A DNA stretch of 64,000 nucleotides, from assembly GCA_002077045.2 (NCBI GenBank), contig KZ111149.1, positions 1,028,915-1,092,914 on the forward strand. Reading direction: 5' to 3'. Below, one piece after another: positions 1-10,436 of this stretch (within the stretch, counting starts at the first letter, position 1; each line of letters starts with the position of its first letter). The translations under genes and the position numbers were made by a program. The notes beneath the pieces are model-generated. The model did no database searches. It was given only the letters and a program-made list of their open reading frames with translations, and was not told where the DNA came from. This DNA is from Rachicladosporium sp. CCFEE 5018 (lineage: Eukaryota > Ascomycota > Dothideomycetes > Cladosporiales > Cladosporiaceae).

Positions 1-992
1 TAAGTAGAGCCAAGCGGTGCGGAAGTGTAACGCTGTCACACAATCAAAATGCCATCGATGGTGACAGGATCATGGCGATAAGGTTCGCAAGGAACTCCTT
101 GCGAGTACACTCTTCGAGCACGACATCTTCAGATCTTCGGGATTGATGGCGGCGCCACATCTGGGGCATTCTGCTTGCGGCATGGCATTCATTCTGACTC
201 AACACGGTTGCTGTGCGGGCTTCGCCATGGACTGCGATCTCATCAGCTCCGGTTCCTATGAGACAACTGCGGAACCAAAGACTTGTCGACCGAACTGGCG
301 ACGAGTCCAAATGCACTATCCTATTCGAACGTTGGCACAAACGTGTAGTGGCTTGAATCCGGACATTTACGTCCATCGGATACGCTAGGCTGAAATAGAC
401 TCCTGCAGATCCGGGCGTCTTGCGAGCACAGCGTGTGGACCCATCAGGGCAATTTCCTTACTGGGGTTGTGGACAAGCATACTGTCGACGGTGGTTCTGA
501 ATCTCCGAATGCCATTCGTTGTGCCTCGCTATGGATTTGGCGATTCTGTCAAGCGCCTTGGAAGCCTCCGCCATGACAGACTGGGCATGCACAGATCTGC
601 CGGGGACATGCCACTTACGATTTGCAAGCCAGCCACGAAATGGCGCTCGGATATCACTCTGCTCTGCGTCGTATGTCGGCGTGTATCGTCACCGCGATGC
701 GCGCATGGATGCTTGTATCCATGCACCCCGGCAAGTATACTAGCATCACCACTTCCTCCTCACCCGACTTGCAGCTCACCTCAATGGCTGCAGCTCTGTT
801 ACATGCGGCTCGGGGCTGGCTGGACGAGTCGACCACTTCATACTTTGCGCGTTTTGCACTCGTGGTTTGAGTTACATCGCGTTGACTTATACTCGCCGAC
901 GGACGTAGATCGTGCTGCTCGTGGATCGAGCCTGGACCTTTCGCCACGAGTACATACTGTCGACGCTGGCCGGGCGACATTTATCAGTCCAT
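1..992. other. Intergenic, no supported gene
   Basis: Short overlapping open frames occur on both strands, but none shows a recognisable domain, a sensible splice pattern or family resemblance. The last few hundred bases probably include the promoter and 5' leader of the gene starting at 993. Confidence 0.5.
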
Positions 993-3716
993 ATGTCTAC
1001 CGTCAATGAACAGTCGATGGACTCTCGTCCAACTTCGAGTCGAGGATCATCCAGGACGCGGCGCTTCAACCCAACTGGTAGAACCTCCCTACACTGGGAC
1101 AGCCTGCGCAGGGTATGTTCGCCACTGGCAATGATGGTGTTCCATTCCGCTGACAATTTATAGGATCATGAGCTATGGCAGGAAGACGGAGACTGCTTCG
1201 TGCACTTCTACGCGCGTGGCTCTTCGCAACGAGGTCCGAGCCTGAAGATACCTTTTGCTGCGGTTCAAGCTTCCCGGAGTTCGTATTTGCTTGACACTTG
1301 CCTTACCGTCAAGAATGATAGACCTCGTGCTATCGATTCAGACTCTTCGGACAGTGGCTACGAGTCGCCACTGCAATCTTCAAGGAGGTTTGAGCTGTAT
1401 CTCCCGGCATCCGCGGACCTCACACGAGACCAGACCTATACATACCACGTCACCACGCGCAACTACTTCGCCTACTTGACTGGGAAGCAGGCGTTGGTCG
1501 GAGAGAAGCTAGGGACGGCATTGGCAGATCTGTGGGATCGGGTGAAGGCATGGGAGCACGGCAATGATTCGACAACAAAGCTGCTGGAATTCTGCGAGAT
1601 GCAAGGCTACATGCACCTTGCGGAAAACACCCAATATGCCACAGCAGTCCTCAATTTGGCCGAGCGAGCACGGCTGCGCGATCTCTGGGTTCATGCCTTC
1701 GTGCACTGCGTCGGCATGCACGACCGACTGGACTGGAGTCCTGAGTTTGATAGCTTGAGCAATGTCACCAAGGCCATGGTCAAGCGTGCATCATTGGAGA
1801 TGGATCTGCACATCGCTCGTGTTATCCGCGCCTTTGGTGGCTTCTTGGAGGAGGCACTTGGCGCTGAGCATCTGGGACTTTCGAAAGCATCGAGAGAACA
1901 CCTGGACCGCTTCCGCAGCTTCCTTCATGGACACTACCTCGAGCAACTTGGCTACTTCCCGCCAAGCACCAGCGACCCTTTCGATAAGGACCTGTGGATG
2001 AACATGTACCAGGACTTCCATGCTCTGTACAAGTACCTCGTCGATGTCGACTCTGTGGACGACATGGCGTCCGTCCTGAACACAAGCGGAGGGGTGTGTG
2101 TATTCCAGAATGTCAGGGCCTTCGATCTGCGACATGGATATGACCCCTTGCCGCACCCACAGCCGCTGCTGCCGCAGGCAGAAGCACCACGACGCATCAT
2201 TGACGCTCAAAGGACGTTGCGCACGTTCAAGCTCGGCCGTAGCGATGCTGCTCCAGCCGCGAAGCCCAAGACGACGCCAAAGCTGGCTCTGGCTACTGCG
2301 ACGAACATCCTGGACGAGCGACTGATGGCTCTTCCGATCATCCAGGACTATCAACGCTTCGAACGTCAAAAGCTTGAAGACAAAGTGTTACCCGCCGAAG
2401 CACGCAAAGTCCGGTGGCTCCTGATCTACGGGGTCCTGCAGATGCTGATCAGCATCACCCGAGCGCCGCCTGAGGTCAAGGACGTCGAAGCCGCGTCGTA
2501 CCCGCTTTGTGTGCTGACTACTGGTGGTCCACCTTGGGACGTCGACGAGGAGGATGTACCGGAACGATCTTCTACCGCTCCTACAACACCACAAGGTTTG
2601 GCACCAGCTTCAGACGAGTCCGAGCGGGTGTCCATTCACCCCGATTGTGAAGCTGATAATGCTGAGGACTACTTCTCACTCTCGCGGAAGAACTCGGGTA
2701 TGGCCTTGGACAAGATGGCCCCACCACCCTTGCGGATTACAGTGCCAGTATCTAGGAGGATGTCGATCAGATCAGGCATGAATTCCTCGGTGTCCGCGCT
2801 CCAGCGATCTGTGACTGGGAGCTTTGCTCGTAAGAATAGCAATCGCAAGTCTGTACAAGCATCGCCCATAACGCCGCCACGGAAAACCACTTCGTCGTAT
2901 TGTGAAATCATGGTAGAGGGATATGGCAATGGCATGAGCACCGAGGACGAGGATGCTAGCTCCGAGCTCGCCATGCCGCTCGAGGAACTTCATGTCCGTC
3001 GTCGACCGTCTAACGCGTTCGCCGACTTTGACTTCGGCCTGGGCAATGTTCCAGAGGACGATGTCCTGACTACACCGCATGAGGTACGGCATGCTCGGGG
3101 CGAATCAGACTCGCAGATACCGATGTTCGCCATCGAGCCTATCCTGGAGGACTCCCAACTGGATGCGGCACCGTTCCCTCGCGACTCATATGTGTCCACG
3201 GATACGACGTCCTCCGCATCTTCGATAAGCAATGCAGAATCCACCGCGCCGAGTGAGGTGTGCTCCTCTACGCGGTCCTCATACGCTCCTACGTGCGATA
3301 CGGATCTGACTGCGCCGATGTTTGCAACTCAGACGACCCTGGATCTCGATAGGAAGTTGTCGGCTGTACACTCTCGCCACCGTATGACGACCCGCAGCAC
3401 CCGTGAGGAGTCGCAGTCGAGCTTCGGCGTGTCAACCGTCTGCTCTAGCCTCAGCGTCGGTTGCTATGCGCCACGAGGACTACCAGTGTCCGTCTACAAG
3501 CCAAGCGGCATGCCGACGGAGCGAGTCGCTGCTGCACCGGCAGTGTCAAGCTTTGCGATGGAGACCGGCCGAAGAAGCAGTAGCGTCGACTCTCACGCCA
3601 GTTCGCAGTACCCGGATGCCAGCTTGCAAGCTGACGAGATCGCCGAGGAGGAGCTGCGCGGACGGAGAAGGTCAAGGGCGATGGATGGATTGAAGAAGTT
3701 CTCGTTCAATCTGTGA
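993..3716 (+). CDS. Large Ser-rich protein of unknown function
   Basis: Spliced model: exon 993-1112, a 51-nt intron 1113-1163 (GTATGT...TAG), exon 1164-3716, about 890 residues. The intron joins an N-terminal Ser/Arg-rich stretch ending in WDSLRR directly to DHELWQEDGDCFVHFYARG, which reads as one continuous conserved segment. The first ~300 residues look like a folded alpha-helical domain (for example the run around FCEMQGYMHLAENTQYA and LWVHAFVHCVGMHDRLDWS). The remaining C-terminal part is low-complexity and rich in Ser, Thr, Pro and Asp, with many RRxS and RKxS sites that suit kinase targeting. I recall similar fungal proteins carried as an uncharacterised DUF (possibly DUF8004), but I cannot confirm this. 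There are no membrane segments and no catalytic motif I recognise. Function unknown; cytoplasmic or cortical location is a guess. Confidence 0.75.
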
Positions 3717-4095
3717 GAGAAGATGAAGGGAGATCGAGTGATGTGGATGTCTGAGCGATGGAGTTTTGAATTGACGAATCGCTTGCTTTGTAACCATATA
3801 CCCTGCATACAGCGTGCGGACGGACTATATAGCCAGTGTGTAATCTCTATTCTTCGACTTCACTTCTCCTAAAGCGCCCTTGTTGCGTGATACGAATCTG
3901 GGTGGTTGCGAAAGTGACTTTTGACATTTGCATGTGAATACTGCCACGCACGGACGAAAAGTGCAGGCACCTAACGAATGACGTGCCGGTTGTGAGGCTC
4001 TGTGTGCTGCCACTCAACATTGCACACAACACCTCTTCCTTCACCACCCTAGGTACACTCCTCTGTGATTCCGCCTCAGTCCAACACCGCCCATC
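3717..4095. other. Intergenic
   Basis: Terminator region of the upstream gene and promoter of the UBX gene. No other structure seen. Confidence 0.5.
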
Positions 4096-5706
4096 ATGGA
4101 CGACGAGGCGCTCACCACCTTCATCTCCGTCACCGGCGGAACCCCCCACCAAGCCCAGACCTACCTCGAGTTCAGCAACGGCGATGTCCAAGATGCCATA
4201 GAGCTGTTCTTCAACACCCCCGACCTCGCCACCGCCACTCCCGCTCCGCCTCTCACACAGCCTCAGAATGCCGCCAGCAGTACGAACCCCATCACCATCG
4301 ACAGCGACGATGACGATATCATGTCGGATCCAGATGCGCCGCCACCGCCAAGTCACTCCACAGAAGACGATGAGGCGATGGCACGGCGGTTACAGGAGGA
4401 GATGTATGGCGCGGGCGGGGGAGGTGGTGGCGGTGGTGGGGCATTCGCGGAGGAGGATATCCGGGCCCCGATGGCGAGGACTACGGAGACGCTGGTGGGA
4501 CCTGACAGTACGCCTTGGCGAGGAGCAGGAGGAGACGCGGAGATGAATGCGCTGGCACAGCAGCAGATGCTGAATCTCGAGAGGAGACGCCAGCGACAAG
4601 GTGCACCGGGGATCTTCAACCAGCGCGAGACACCGAGCATCTGGGCGAACGACAGCGGAGTCGATCCTGAGGCGCATCGGAGGGCACTTGCAAGGGCTAC
4701 GGGGGGAGCGTCAGAGCAGAGCTCGAAGTCGAACTTACTCGCTGATCTCTTCCGACCGCCCTTCGATCTGATTTCGCCGCTGCCGCTCAGTGCTGCGAGG
4801 GACGAGGGAAAGGAGACGGAGAAGTGGATCATGGTCAATGTGCAAGACCCTTCGATCTTCGACTGTCAGGTGCTGAACAGAGACATCTGGAAGAACGAGC
4901 AGATCCGCGACACGATCAAGGAGCATTTTATATTCCTGCAATACAACAAAGCCGACCCTCGCGGCCAAGAATACCTCAACTACTACTTCAGCGCGATGCG
5001 TGACCACGAAGACGCATATCCACACATCGCGATTGTCGACCCTCGAACGGGAGAACAAGTCAAGACCTGGTCTGGCTCGCCTAGCCCGAAGGCTTCGGAT
5101 TTCTTGATGGATCTGCATGAGTTTCTGGACCGATATAGTCTGAAGATGGAGAAGAAGAACCCGGTACAGGCGAAGCGGAAAGAGAAGAAGAAGGATGTCG
5201 GTGAGATGACGGAGGAGGAGATGCTGGAGATGGCGTTACAGAATAGCATTGCGGGTGGGGCGGGGAAGGCGAAGGAGGAGGACCCAGATGCGTTGACGAA
5301 AGCGAAGGGAGGGGAGGACACGCCCAGTACGCTTGGCGAGTCGAGTGCAGAGGCAGCGCCGCAGGGTTCGAATGGGCATGCGGTCGTGAAGGACACGCCG
5401 TTCTCTCGCATCTCGAGTACGACGCCGCATGAGGAGCCGACTTCTACAGATCCCAAGGAGACTACGCGGATACAGTTCCGGTATTCTGGTGGGAGAGTGG
5501 TGCATCGCTTCAGTCTTACGGATCCAGTGGAGAGGATATTTGAGTGGATCAAGGCTGCAGATTTTGAGGGACATGAGTCGAGCAGCTTTGAGCTGATCAG
5601 CATGGGCAAGAATTTGATCGAGTCGCTGGATATCACTGTGGCAGAGGCAGGGCTGAAGAATGGCACGGTTATGGTCGAGTTCGGAGGCGATGATGATGAT
5701 GAATGA
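4096..5706 (+). CDS. UBA-UAS-UBX domain Cdc48 adaptor (Ubx5/UBXD7-like)
   Basis: Single-exon gene, 536 residues. Residues about 3-45 form a UBA-like domain for ubiquitin binding. Residues about 210-355 form a UAS thioredoxin-like domain, recognised from LLADLFRPPFDLI, the IMVNVQDPSIFDCQVLNRDIW segment and the PHIAIVDPRTGEQVKTWSG strand. A UIM-like helix with EEEMLEMALQNSI follows, and residues about 450-532 form the UBX domain, which is the p97/Cdc48 docking module. This order is that of yeast Ubx5 and human UBXD7, which link ubiquitylated substrates and cullin-RING ligases to Cdc48. A nine-glycine run near residues 112-120 is unusual and is encoded by a GGN-rich tract at about 4420-4440. Nuclear or cytosolic action in ubiquitin-dependent segregation is inferred from the family. 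Confidence 0.92.
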   Translation: MDDEALTTFISVTGGTPHQAQTYLEFSNGDVQDAIELFFNTPDLATATPAPPLTQPQNAASSTNPITIDSDDDDIMSDPDAPPPPSHSTEDDEAMARRLQEEMYGAGGGGGGGGGAFAEEDIRAPMARTTETLVGPDSTPWRGAGGDAEMNALAQQQMLNLERRRQRQGAPGIFNQRETPSIWANDSGVDPEAHRRALARATGGASEQSSKSNLLADLFRPPFDLISPLPLSAARDEGKETEKWIMVNVQDPSIFDCQVLNRDIWKNEQIRDTIKEHFIFLQYNKADPRGQEYLNYYFSAMRDHEDAYPHIAIVDPRTGEQVKTWSGSPSPKASDFLMDLHEFLDRYSLKMEKKNPVQAKRKEKKKDVGEMTEEEMLEMALQNSIAGGAGKAKEEDPDALTKAKGGEDTPSTLGESSAEAAPQGSNGHAVVKDTPFSRISSTTPHEEPTSTDPKETTRIQFRYSGGRVVHRFSLTDPVERIFEWIKAADFEGHESSSFELISMGKNLIESLDITVAEAGLKNGTVMVEFGGDDDDE

Positions 5707-6235
5707 AGCTCGGGTCTGGGGGATGTGGCCGAGACGATGGGTCGGTTTGGTATGCATAGCGGCTTGAGATTCTTGGGAGGATGAAATCGGCGTTTTTGCG
5801 GCGGTGCGGCGGCAGGCTAGGTCTAGCTATGGCTGATCAGCCCAACACGCTAAGGTCAGGGGTGGGCGACCTTCCCTCGAGACAGTCGAAGGACGAAAGC
5901 TAGACTCCCGAGATGGGTACGAGAAGTTGGCCACGCAAGTGGCGAATCCATGAGGTAGAGCTGCGTTGGCAACCTCTAATCTGCTACCACTGTCTGCTAT
6001 CACTGCATGTGCCTCATCCTCGAGAATCTACCGTGCACTATCCTGTACACTTGTATGACCCCGCACCAATTATCCTGCGTGCACTGCAGTGAGGAACAAA
6101 TCTCACCACTTCGCCCAGAGTAGCAGGTGATCGGTCGTCAGGTTTTGGACTCTTCACCCTCGTAGCTTCCAGCTTCAACCTCACCTCAGCTGGCTTCTCG
6201 ATAAACTGTCTCGACCGCGATAATCAGCAAGTACG
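5707..6235. other. Intergenic
   Basis: Terminator of the UBX gene and promoter of the peptidase gene. Pyrimidine-rich stretches lie just upstream of 6236. No further feature seen. Confidence 0.5.
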
Positions 6236-7483
6236 ATGCACTTACCCTTTTCTGCCATCCTCACCGCTGGAGCACTCTTCCAAAGCTCTGTCTTCGCGAA
6301 GACCCAGCAGGTCCAAGATGTCCTTGCCCCAGACTTATCCTACAATCATTTCCACCTAACGTACGACCTCCTCGCCTTCCACAAGAACCTAACGCAAATC
6401 GAGTCCATCTCCGGCAACGAGCACGACGTTGGCGTCTGGCTCACCAAGTCTTTGCAATCGCAAGGGTACAGCGTGCAGTCCCAGCCACTAGGTGGGAAGC
6501 CTCCACGGTTCAATCTACTCGCTTGGCCAGGCAAGAAGCGTGAGACTAGGGTGCTGTTGTCGAGTCACATCGACACTGTGCCACCGTTTTGGCCGTATAC
6601 GCATAATGCTACTACTGGGGTTATTACTGGACGGGGAAGTGTGGATGCAAAGGGGAGTGTGGCTACGCAGGTGCTGGCGCTGAACGGGCTGTTGGAGAGT
6701 AGGGAGGTTAGTCCGGATGATGTTAGTCTGCTGTTTGTTGTGGGTGAGGAGGTGGGTGGTTCAGGCGCACGAGCAGCGAACGACTTGAACTTGCGGCCGC
6801 GGACGATCATCTTCGGTGAGCCAACCGAGGGCCGTCTATGTGCAGGCCATAAGGGAAACTTGGGCGCGAAGATCATTGCGAAAGGCAAAGCAGCACACTC
6901 TGGCTACCCCTGGCTTGGGCGAAGTGCTAACGAGGTCCTCGTGGCTGCCTTGGGGGGAGTGATGAAGCTAGTGAAAGGCCTACCGATCAGCGACAAGTAT
7001 GGCTCAACTACGATGAACATCGGCCGTATGGAAGGAGGCGTGGCAGCCAATGTTGTGCCTGAGAGTGCTAGCGCCAGTCTGGCTTTCCGTCTTGCTGAAG
7101 GCACGCCTGGGACTTTGAAACCTAAGGTCGTTCAAGCAGTAGAGAAAGCGGTGGCGGCGTTTGTCGACAAGGACGTCAAGGCGAGCGACGTGGTAGAGAT
7201 CGTCTTCACGAGTGCGGGTTATGGCCCTATAGCGATTGATCACGATGTCCCTGGCTTCGGCAAGCCCATCACTGTCAACTACGGAACGGACATCCCGAAC
7301 CTGGAGCAGACCGTCAAAGGGCAGAAGAGGTATCTATATGGCCCTGGATCGATCCTGGTGGCTCACTCTGATCACGAGGCGACGACTGAGAAGGAGCTCT
7401 TTGATGCTGTTGACGGCTACAAGACGTTGATACTGCACGCCTTGATTGAGAATGCTGCTGACGAGCAGCCCAGAGACGCGTAA
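6236..7483 (+). CDS. Secreted M20-family metallopeptidase (carboxypeptidase)
   Basis: Single exon, 415 residues. The first ~20 residues (MHLPFSAILTAGALFQSSVF followed by AK) are a signal peptide, so the product should enter the secretory pathway. The dizinc peptidase M20 signature is present: SSHIDTVP near residue 110 (His and Asp ligands), GRGSVDAKG near 135 (bridging Asp), VGEEVGGSG near 170 (catalytic Glu and metal Glu), GEPTE near 197, and a C-terminal HSDHE near 376. The central dimerisation (lid) domain is present between the two halves of the catalytic domain. M20 enzymes of this group (ArgE/DapE/ACY1/CPG2) hydrolyse peptides or N-acyl amino acids. In fungi the secreted or vacuolar members act as carboxypeptidases that supply amino acids. 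Exact substrate not readable from sequence. Confidence 0.9.
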   Translation: MHLPFSAILTAGALFQSSVFAKTQQVQDVLAPDLSYNHFHLTYDLLAFHKNLTQIESISGNEHDVGVWLTKSLQSQGYSVQSQPLGGKPPRFNLLAWPGKKRETRVLLSSHIDTVPPFWPYTHNATTGVITGRGSVDAKGSVATQVLALNGLLESREVSPDDVSLLFVVGEEVGGSGARAANDLNLRPRTIIFGEPTEGRLCAGHKGNLGAKIIAKGKAAHSGYPWLGRSANEVLVAALGGVMKLVKGLPISDKYGSTTMNIGRMEGGVAANVVPESASASLAFRLAEGTPGTLKPKVVQAVEKAVAAFVDKDVKASDVVEIVFTSAGYGPIAIDHDVPGFGKPITVNYGTDIPNLEQTVKGQKRYLYGPGSILVAHSDHEATTEKELFDAVDGYKTLILHALIENAADEQPRDA

Positions 7484-7762
7484 AGATCTGGACTGTAGGG
7501 GCAGATGGAGCTTGAGACGTGACGGGGCTAGACTGATGTCCCTTGTACATATGCTTACATATAAAGTTACAGGATCCGATGATCTCAGAGCACCAGTCGC
7601 TGAGTCTTCCTGCTTCCCAGGGGCGTGTAATGCGGGTGTGCCCGGGTACGCACAGTTTCGTAACCCGACACCTTACAGCAAGACCCCATAGCACCTCCGT
7701 CGTAAGTGGCGGGATCAGTTCTGATCAGTGTCTCAGGACAGCCGTGACAGGCGTTGCTGTGA

Positions 7763-8736
7763 TCACACCATGTATCTGATCCGTAGTCGACTTCCTCTGA
7801 AGTTTAAGTAAGAATATTCTGTATAGAAAACATCTGCTGAGGATTAGCAAGGTCTCGAACTGGTTTGCGAAGACAACAGGGTTACCGCTATGAGCCTTGC
7901 AGGCAGTCAAGTCGTTGCGATCAACATCATAGGCAGCCGAACAGTAGATGCAGCTAGCGAAGTCGACATACTTCCGCTTGGCAGAGACTGAAATTGGCTT
8001 TGCAGCATTGCCGGTGACAGGTCCAAGGTGCGTTGCAGGCTCCGGTGGACTGGCCTTTAACCTCGCTGCGGCAGACATGCTCGCGGCGACATTATAGGGC
8101 TGTTTGAGAGGTCTGCGAGCAGCAAAAGGGTCAATCTTTGGCTGATGCCTACTTCGCAAGCAGCCTTCCGCTCCGCCGTTTGCGTCACAACAGTTCCACT
8201 TCGCTCCCTCGTCGTAGTCCGAGTTATCTTCCTGGATGAGCTCCTCCGGATCGCCATGCACGTCAGCGTCGTTGTCTGCCCAGAAGTCGCCGTCGTAATC
8301 GACTTCCTTTTCGCCTGCTTCGGTCAGCCAGCATCGGAGGGCGGGTAAATGGTCACAAACCTGGATGATATCGACATGAGACGACATCATTCGACTTCAC
8401 TTCGTACTGCTCCTTGCAGTGCTTGCAATTCTGGTAGCGTGCCTGATACTGGGGCTTTTCTGATACAGGTCCTGGCACAGGGTGTAACAGCAGATTGGTG
8501 ACGAATGCACGACTTGACCTCTGTCCAGCGCAAACCTTGGTCAGAACGTCTCGCAGCGTCTGCTCCGATACCGTTGCGATTGCCTCTGATAGCGTCATTC
8601 CATTGGGCGGTGGCGTTGGCGAACCGTGTACACGTCTGGGTAGCTCCTCATCGTTGGAGTCGACACTGGCTTCATCATCGTCGGAGGATCCGATGTCTAT
8701 GACTTCTGGGGCAATTCTCGACATGCTCGCGGACAT
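7763..8736 (-). CDS. Cys/His-rich putative zinc-binding protein
   Basis: Rebuilt as three exons: 8736-8361, 8314-7886 and 7836-7763, with introns 8315-8360 (46 nt) and about 7837-7885 (GTAACC...CTAATCCTCAG), giving about 292 residues. The first splice turns a stop-truncated frame into the continuous string CRYHPGEKEVDYDGDFWAD. The N-terminus is acidic and Ser-rich (IDIGSSDDDEASVDSNDEE). A C-x2-C...C-x2-HPG unit (NCKHCKEQYEVKSNDVVSC) is followed by an acidic segment and a W-x-CC...GC...H motif. A second, weaker C-x2-C...C-x2-H unit lies near the C-terminus (CIYCSAAYDVDRNDLTAC). This resembles a family of fungal Cys/His proteins of unknown role; zinc binding is inferred. An upstream in-frame ATG at 8862 is an alternative start. 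The last exon is the least certain part. Confidence 0.6.
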
Positions 8737-8961
8737 TGCTTCAAGCAGATGGTCAAGGAGCAAACGGGCTGGCGAGGTCGCAGATAACTTCGCGAACCGA
8801 ATTGTACACGACTGATGAACAAGTCGCGTGACGAGACGCGACTCGAGTTGAGCACAGGCCATGCGACCAAAGCGAGTGATATATGTGATCTATCAGGAAC
8901 AGTGAGAGGTATTTGCGTGTAGTGAGAAAGATCATGGACTCTGGCACTGCCGTGCAAACAC

Positions 8962-9996
8962 TCACTTCACCCTAAACTTGAACTCCTCACCCCGGTCCAG
9001 GTACACTACCTTCTCTCCCAAATTCTCTCTCTCGACCGCCTTCTTGAAGTCCTCAAGCGGACTTAGAAACACATCATAGTCATCGAAGTGGATCGGGATC
9101 GTGACATCGGCGCCAATTAGCTTCATCAGCCCAATGCCCTGCTCAGCATCCATAGTGACCATCAGCAATGGCAGCTTCGGACCCGGAATTGTAGTGCCGC
9201 CAAGATGGATGAGCATAAGATCGATCTTCTGATCTTTGTACCGCGCGGGTATCTCCTTGAGCTCGTCGATGAGTAGCGTATCGCCGGAGATATAGATCCT
9301 GTACCCAGACCTGAAGTCGCCTGTACTAGGCGATGCACCAAGCTCCAGCATCCAGCCGTTCGTTGGCGGTACGGCGCCAAGCAGATCGTTGGCTTGGGAG
9401 AGCAGGCCAGGTGGGACGTGCTTGCCTGGCATACCTGTCACTCGGATCGTTGGGGTTGACTTGTCAGCATCGGCCGAGGGAAGGGTGATGAGACTTGTCT
9501 CCCAGTGGTCGAGATCGTAAACTTGGGTGAACTGCTCGGTTGCCTCCTTCTTCTCAACCAGACACTCTTTGGCATGTGGTGTCGTAACGATGGGCAGATC
9601 TCGGCGGAGCGACGCTTCGACCTTGGCGTCAAAATGATCTGCATGGTAATGGCTCAGTAAGATCAGATCGATGTTGGGGAGATCCTCGAGGTCTACAGCC
9701 GGATTCGTGACGCGGGTGCCTGTTACGCCTGGTCCGAGGTGAACATGGTCTCCGGCATGCAAGAAGTTGGGGTCTGTGAGGAGGCGAATGCCCTGCCATT
9801 CGAGTATCGTCGTAGCAGTGCCGACGAAGAAGAGCGAGGCATTGGTCGTGTTAGAGGGTGCTGTCGGGTGAGTCTTGCTCGCCTTCGCAGCCGGCAACGT
9901 AGATGGAGGAGCGGACTTGCCGTCCCGAGTGGGAGGGCTTGAGCTCGGTGACAGGGTGATGCGGTGCTTTGGCTCTGCTGATGGAGTAGATGACAT
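8962..9996 (-). CDS. Metallo-beta-lactamase-fold hydrolase (UlaG/NAPE-PLD-like)
   Basis: Single exon, 344 residues. After a ~50-residue Ser/Pro/Thr-rich leader comes a metallo-beta-lactamase domain: ATTILEWQGIRLLTDPNF strands, the zinc motif SHYHADHF near residue 117 (HxHxDH), a downstream MPGKHVPPG His, ISGDTLL (ligand Asp) near 240, and a final PIHFDDYD His. This arrangement matches the beta-lactamase superfamily branch that includes bacterial UlaG lactonase and NAPE-phospholipase D-like proteins. Two-metal hydrolase activity is well supported; the natural substrate is unknown. It is divergent from the mitochondrial methionyl-tRNA synthetase gene across a 440-bp spacer. Confidence 0.85.
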   Translation of the reverse strand: MSSTPSAEPKHRITLSPSSSPPTRDGKSAPPSTLPAAKASKTHPTAPSNTTNASLFFVGTATTILEWQGIRLLTDPNFLHAGDHVHLGPGVTGTRVTNPAVDLEDLPNIDLILLSHYHADHFDAKVEASLRRDLPIVTTPHAKECLVEKKEATEQFTQVYDLDHWETSLITLPSADADKSTPTIRVTGMPGKHVPPGLLSQANDLLGAVPPTNGWMLELGASPSTGDFRSGYRIYISGDTLLIDELKEIPARYKDQKIDLMLIHLGGTTIPGPKLPLLMVTMDAEQGIGLMKLIGADVTIPIHFDDYDVFLSPLEDFKKAVERENLGEKVVYLDRGEEFKFRVK

Positions 9997-10436
9997 GGTG
10001 TCGGGAGTCTACCTCAGGACTTGACGAAACAATGCTGACAGTTGATGAGATACTGCTAGAATGTGTCGAGACACTGCAGAGCGAGAAGGCCCGGTATGGC
10101 TGAAGTAAATAGATGCATGTACTTACGATCATCGCCGCTATGGACTCCGTCTTTGAGCTGTCATTTCAATCGCAATGTGCACGTCACCAACTCCCCGTAC
10201 CTGTCGATCTCCGCATGACACTGCAGGTAGCTACTGTGCCGTTGTCAGTGTCGGTTGAGGCATTGTAGACAGCGAACTAGCACGGAGAACTCATGATGGG
10301 TCTCGGTGAAGGTAGCAGAGCTGTTTGCTCGTTCGTTGCAAAGGCAATGGCTTCAAGTTTTGCTTGACTTCCGGCAGTCCCCGCCCGGGGTGACTTCAGC
10401 GCTCCCCCCAAGCTCTGAATATTGTCCATTTCAACA
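9997..10436. promoter_or_regulatory. Divergent promoter region
   Basis: 440 bp between the divergently transcribed hydrolase gene and the methionyl-tRNA synthetase gene. It must hold both promoters, but I see no specific operator. Confidence 0.5.

Noticed and set aside
467..1009. 180-residue plus-strand open frame near the window start
   Set aside because: No domain or plausible composition, and it overlaps the first exon of the spliced gene at 993 in another frame.
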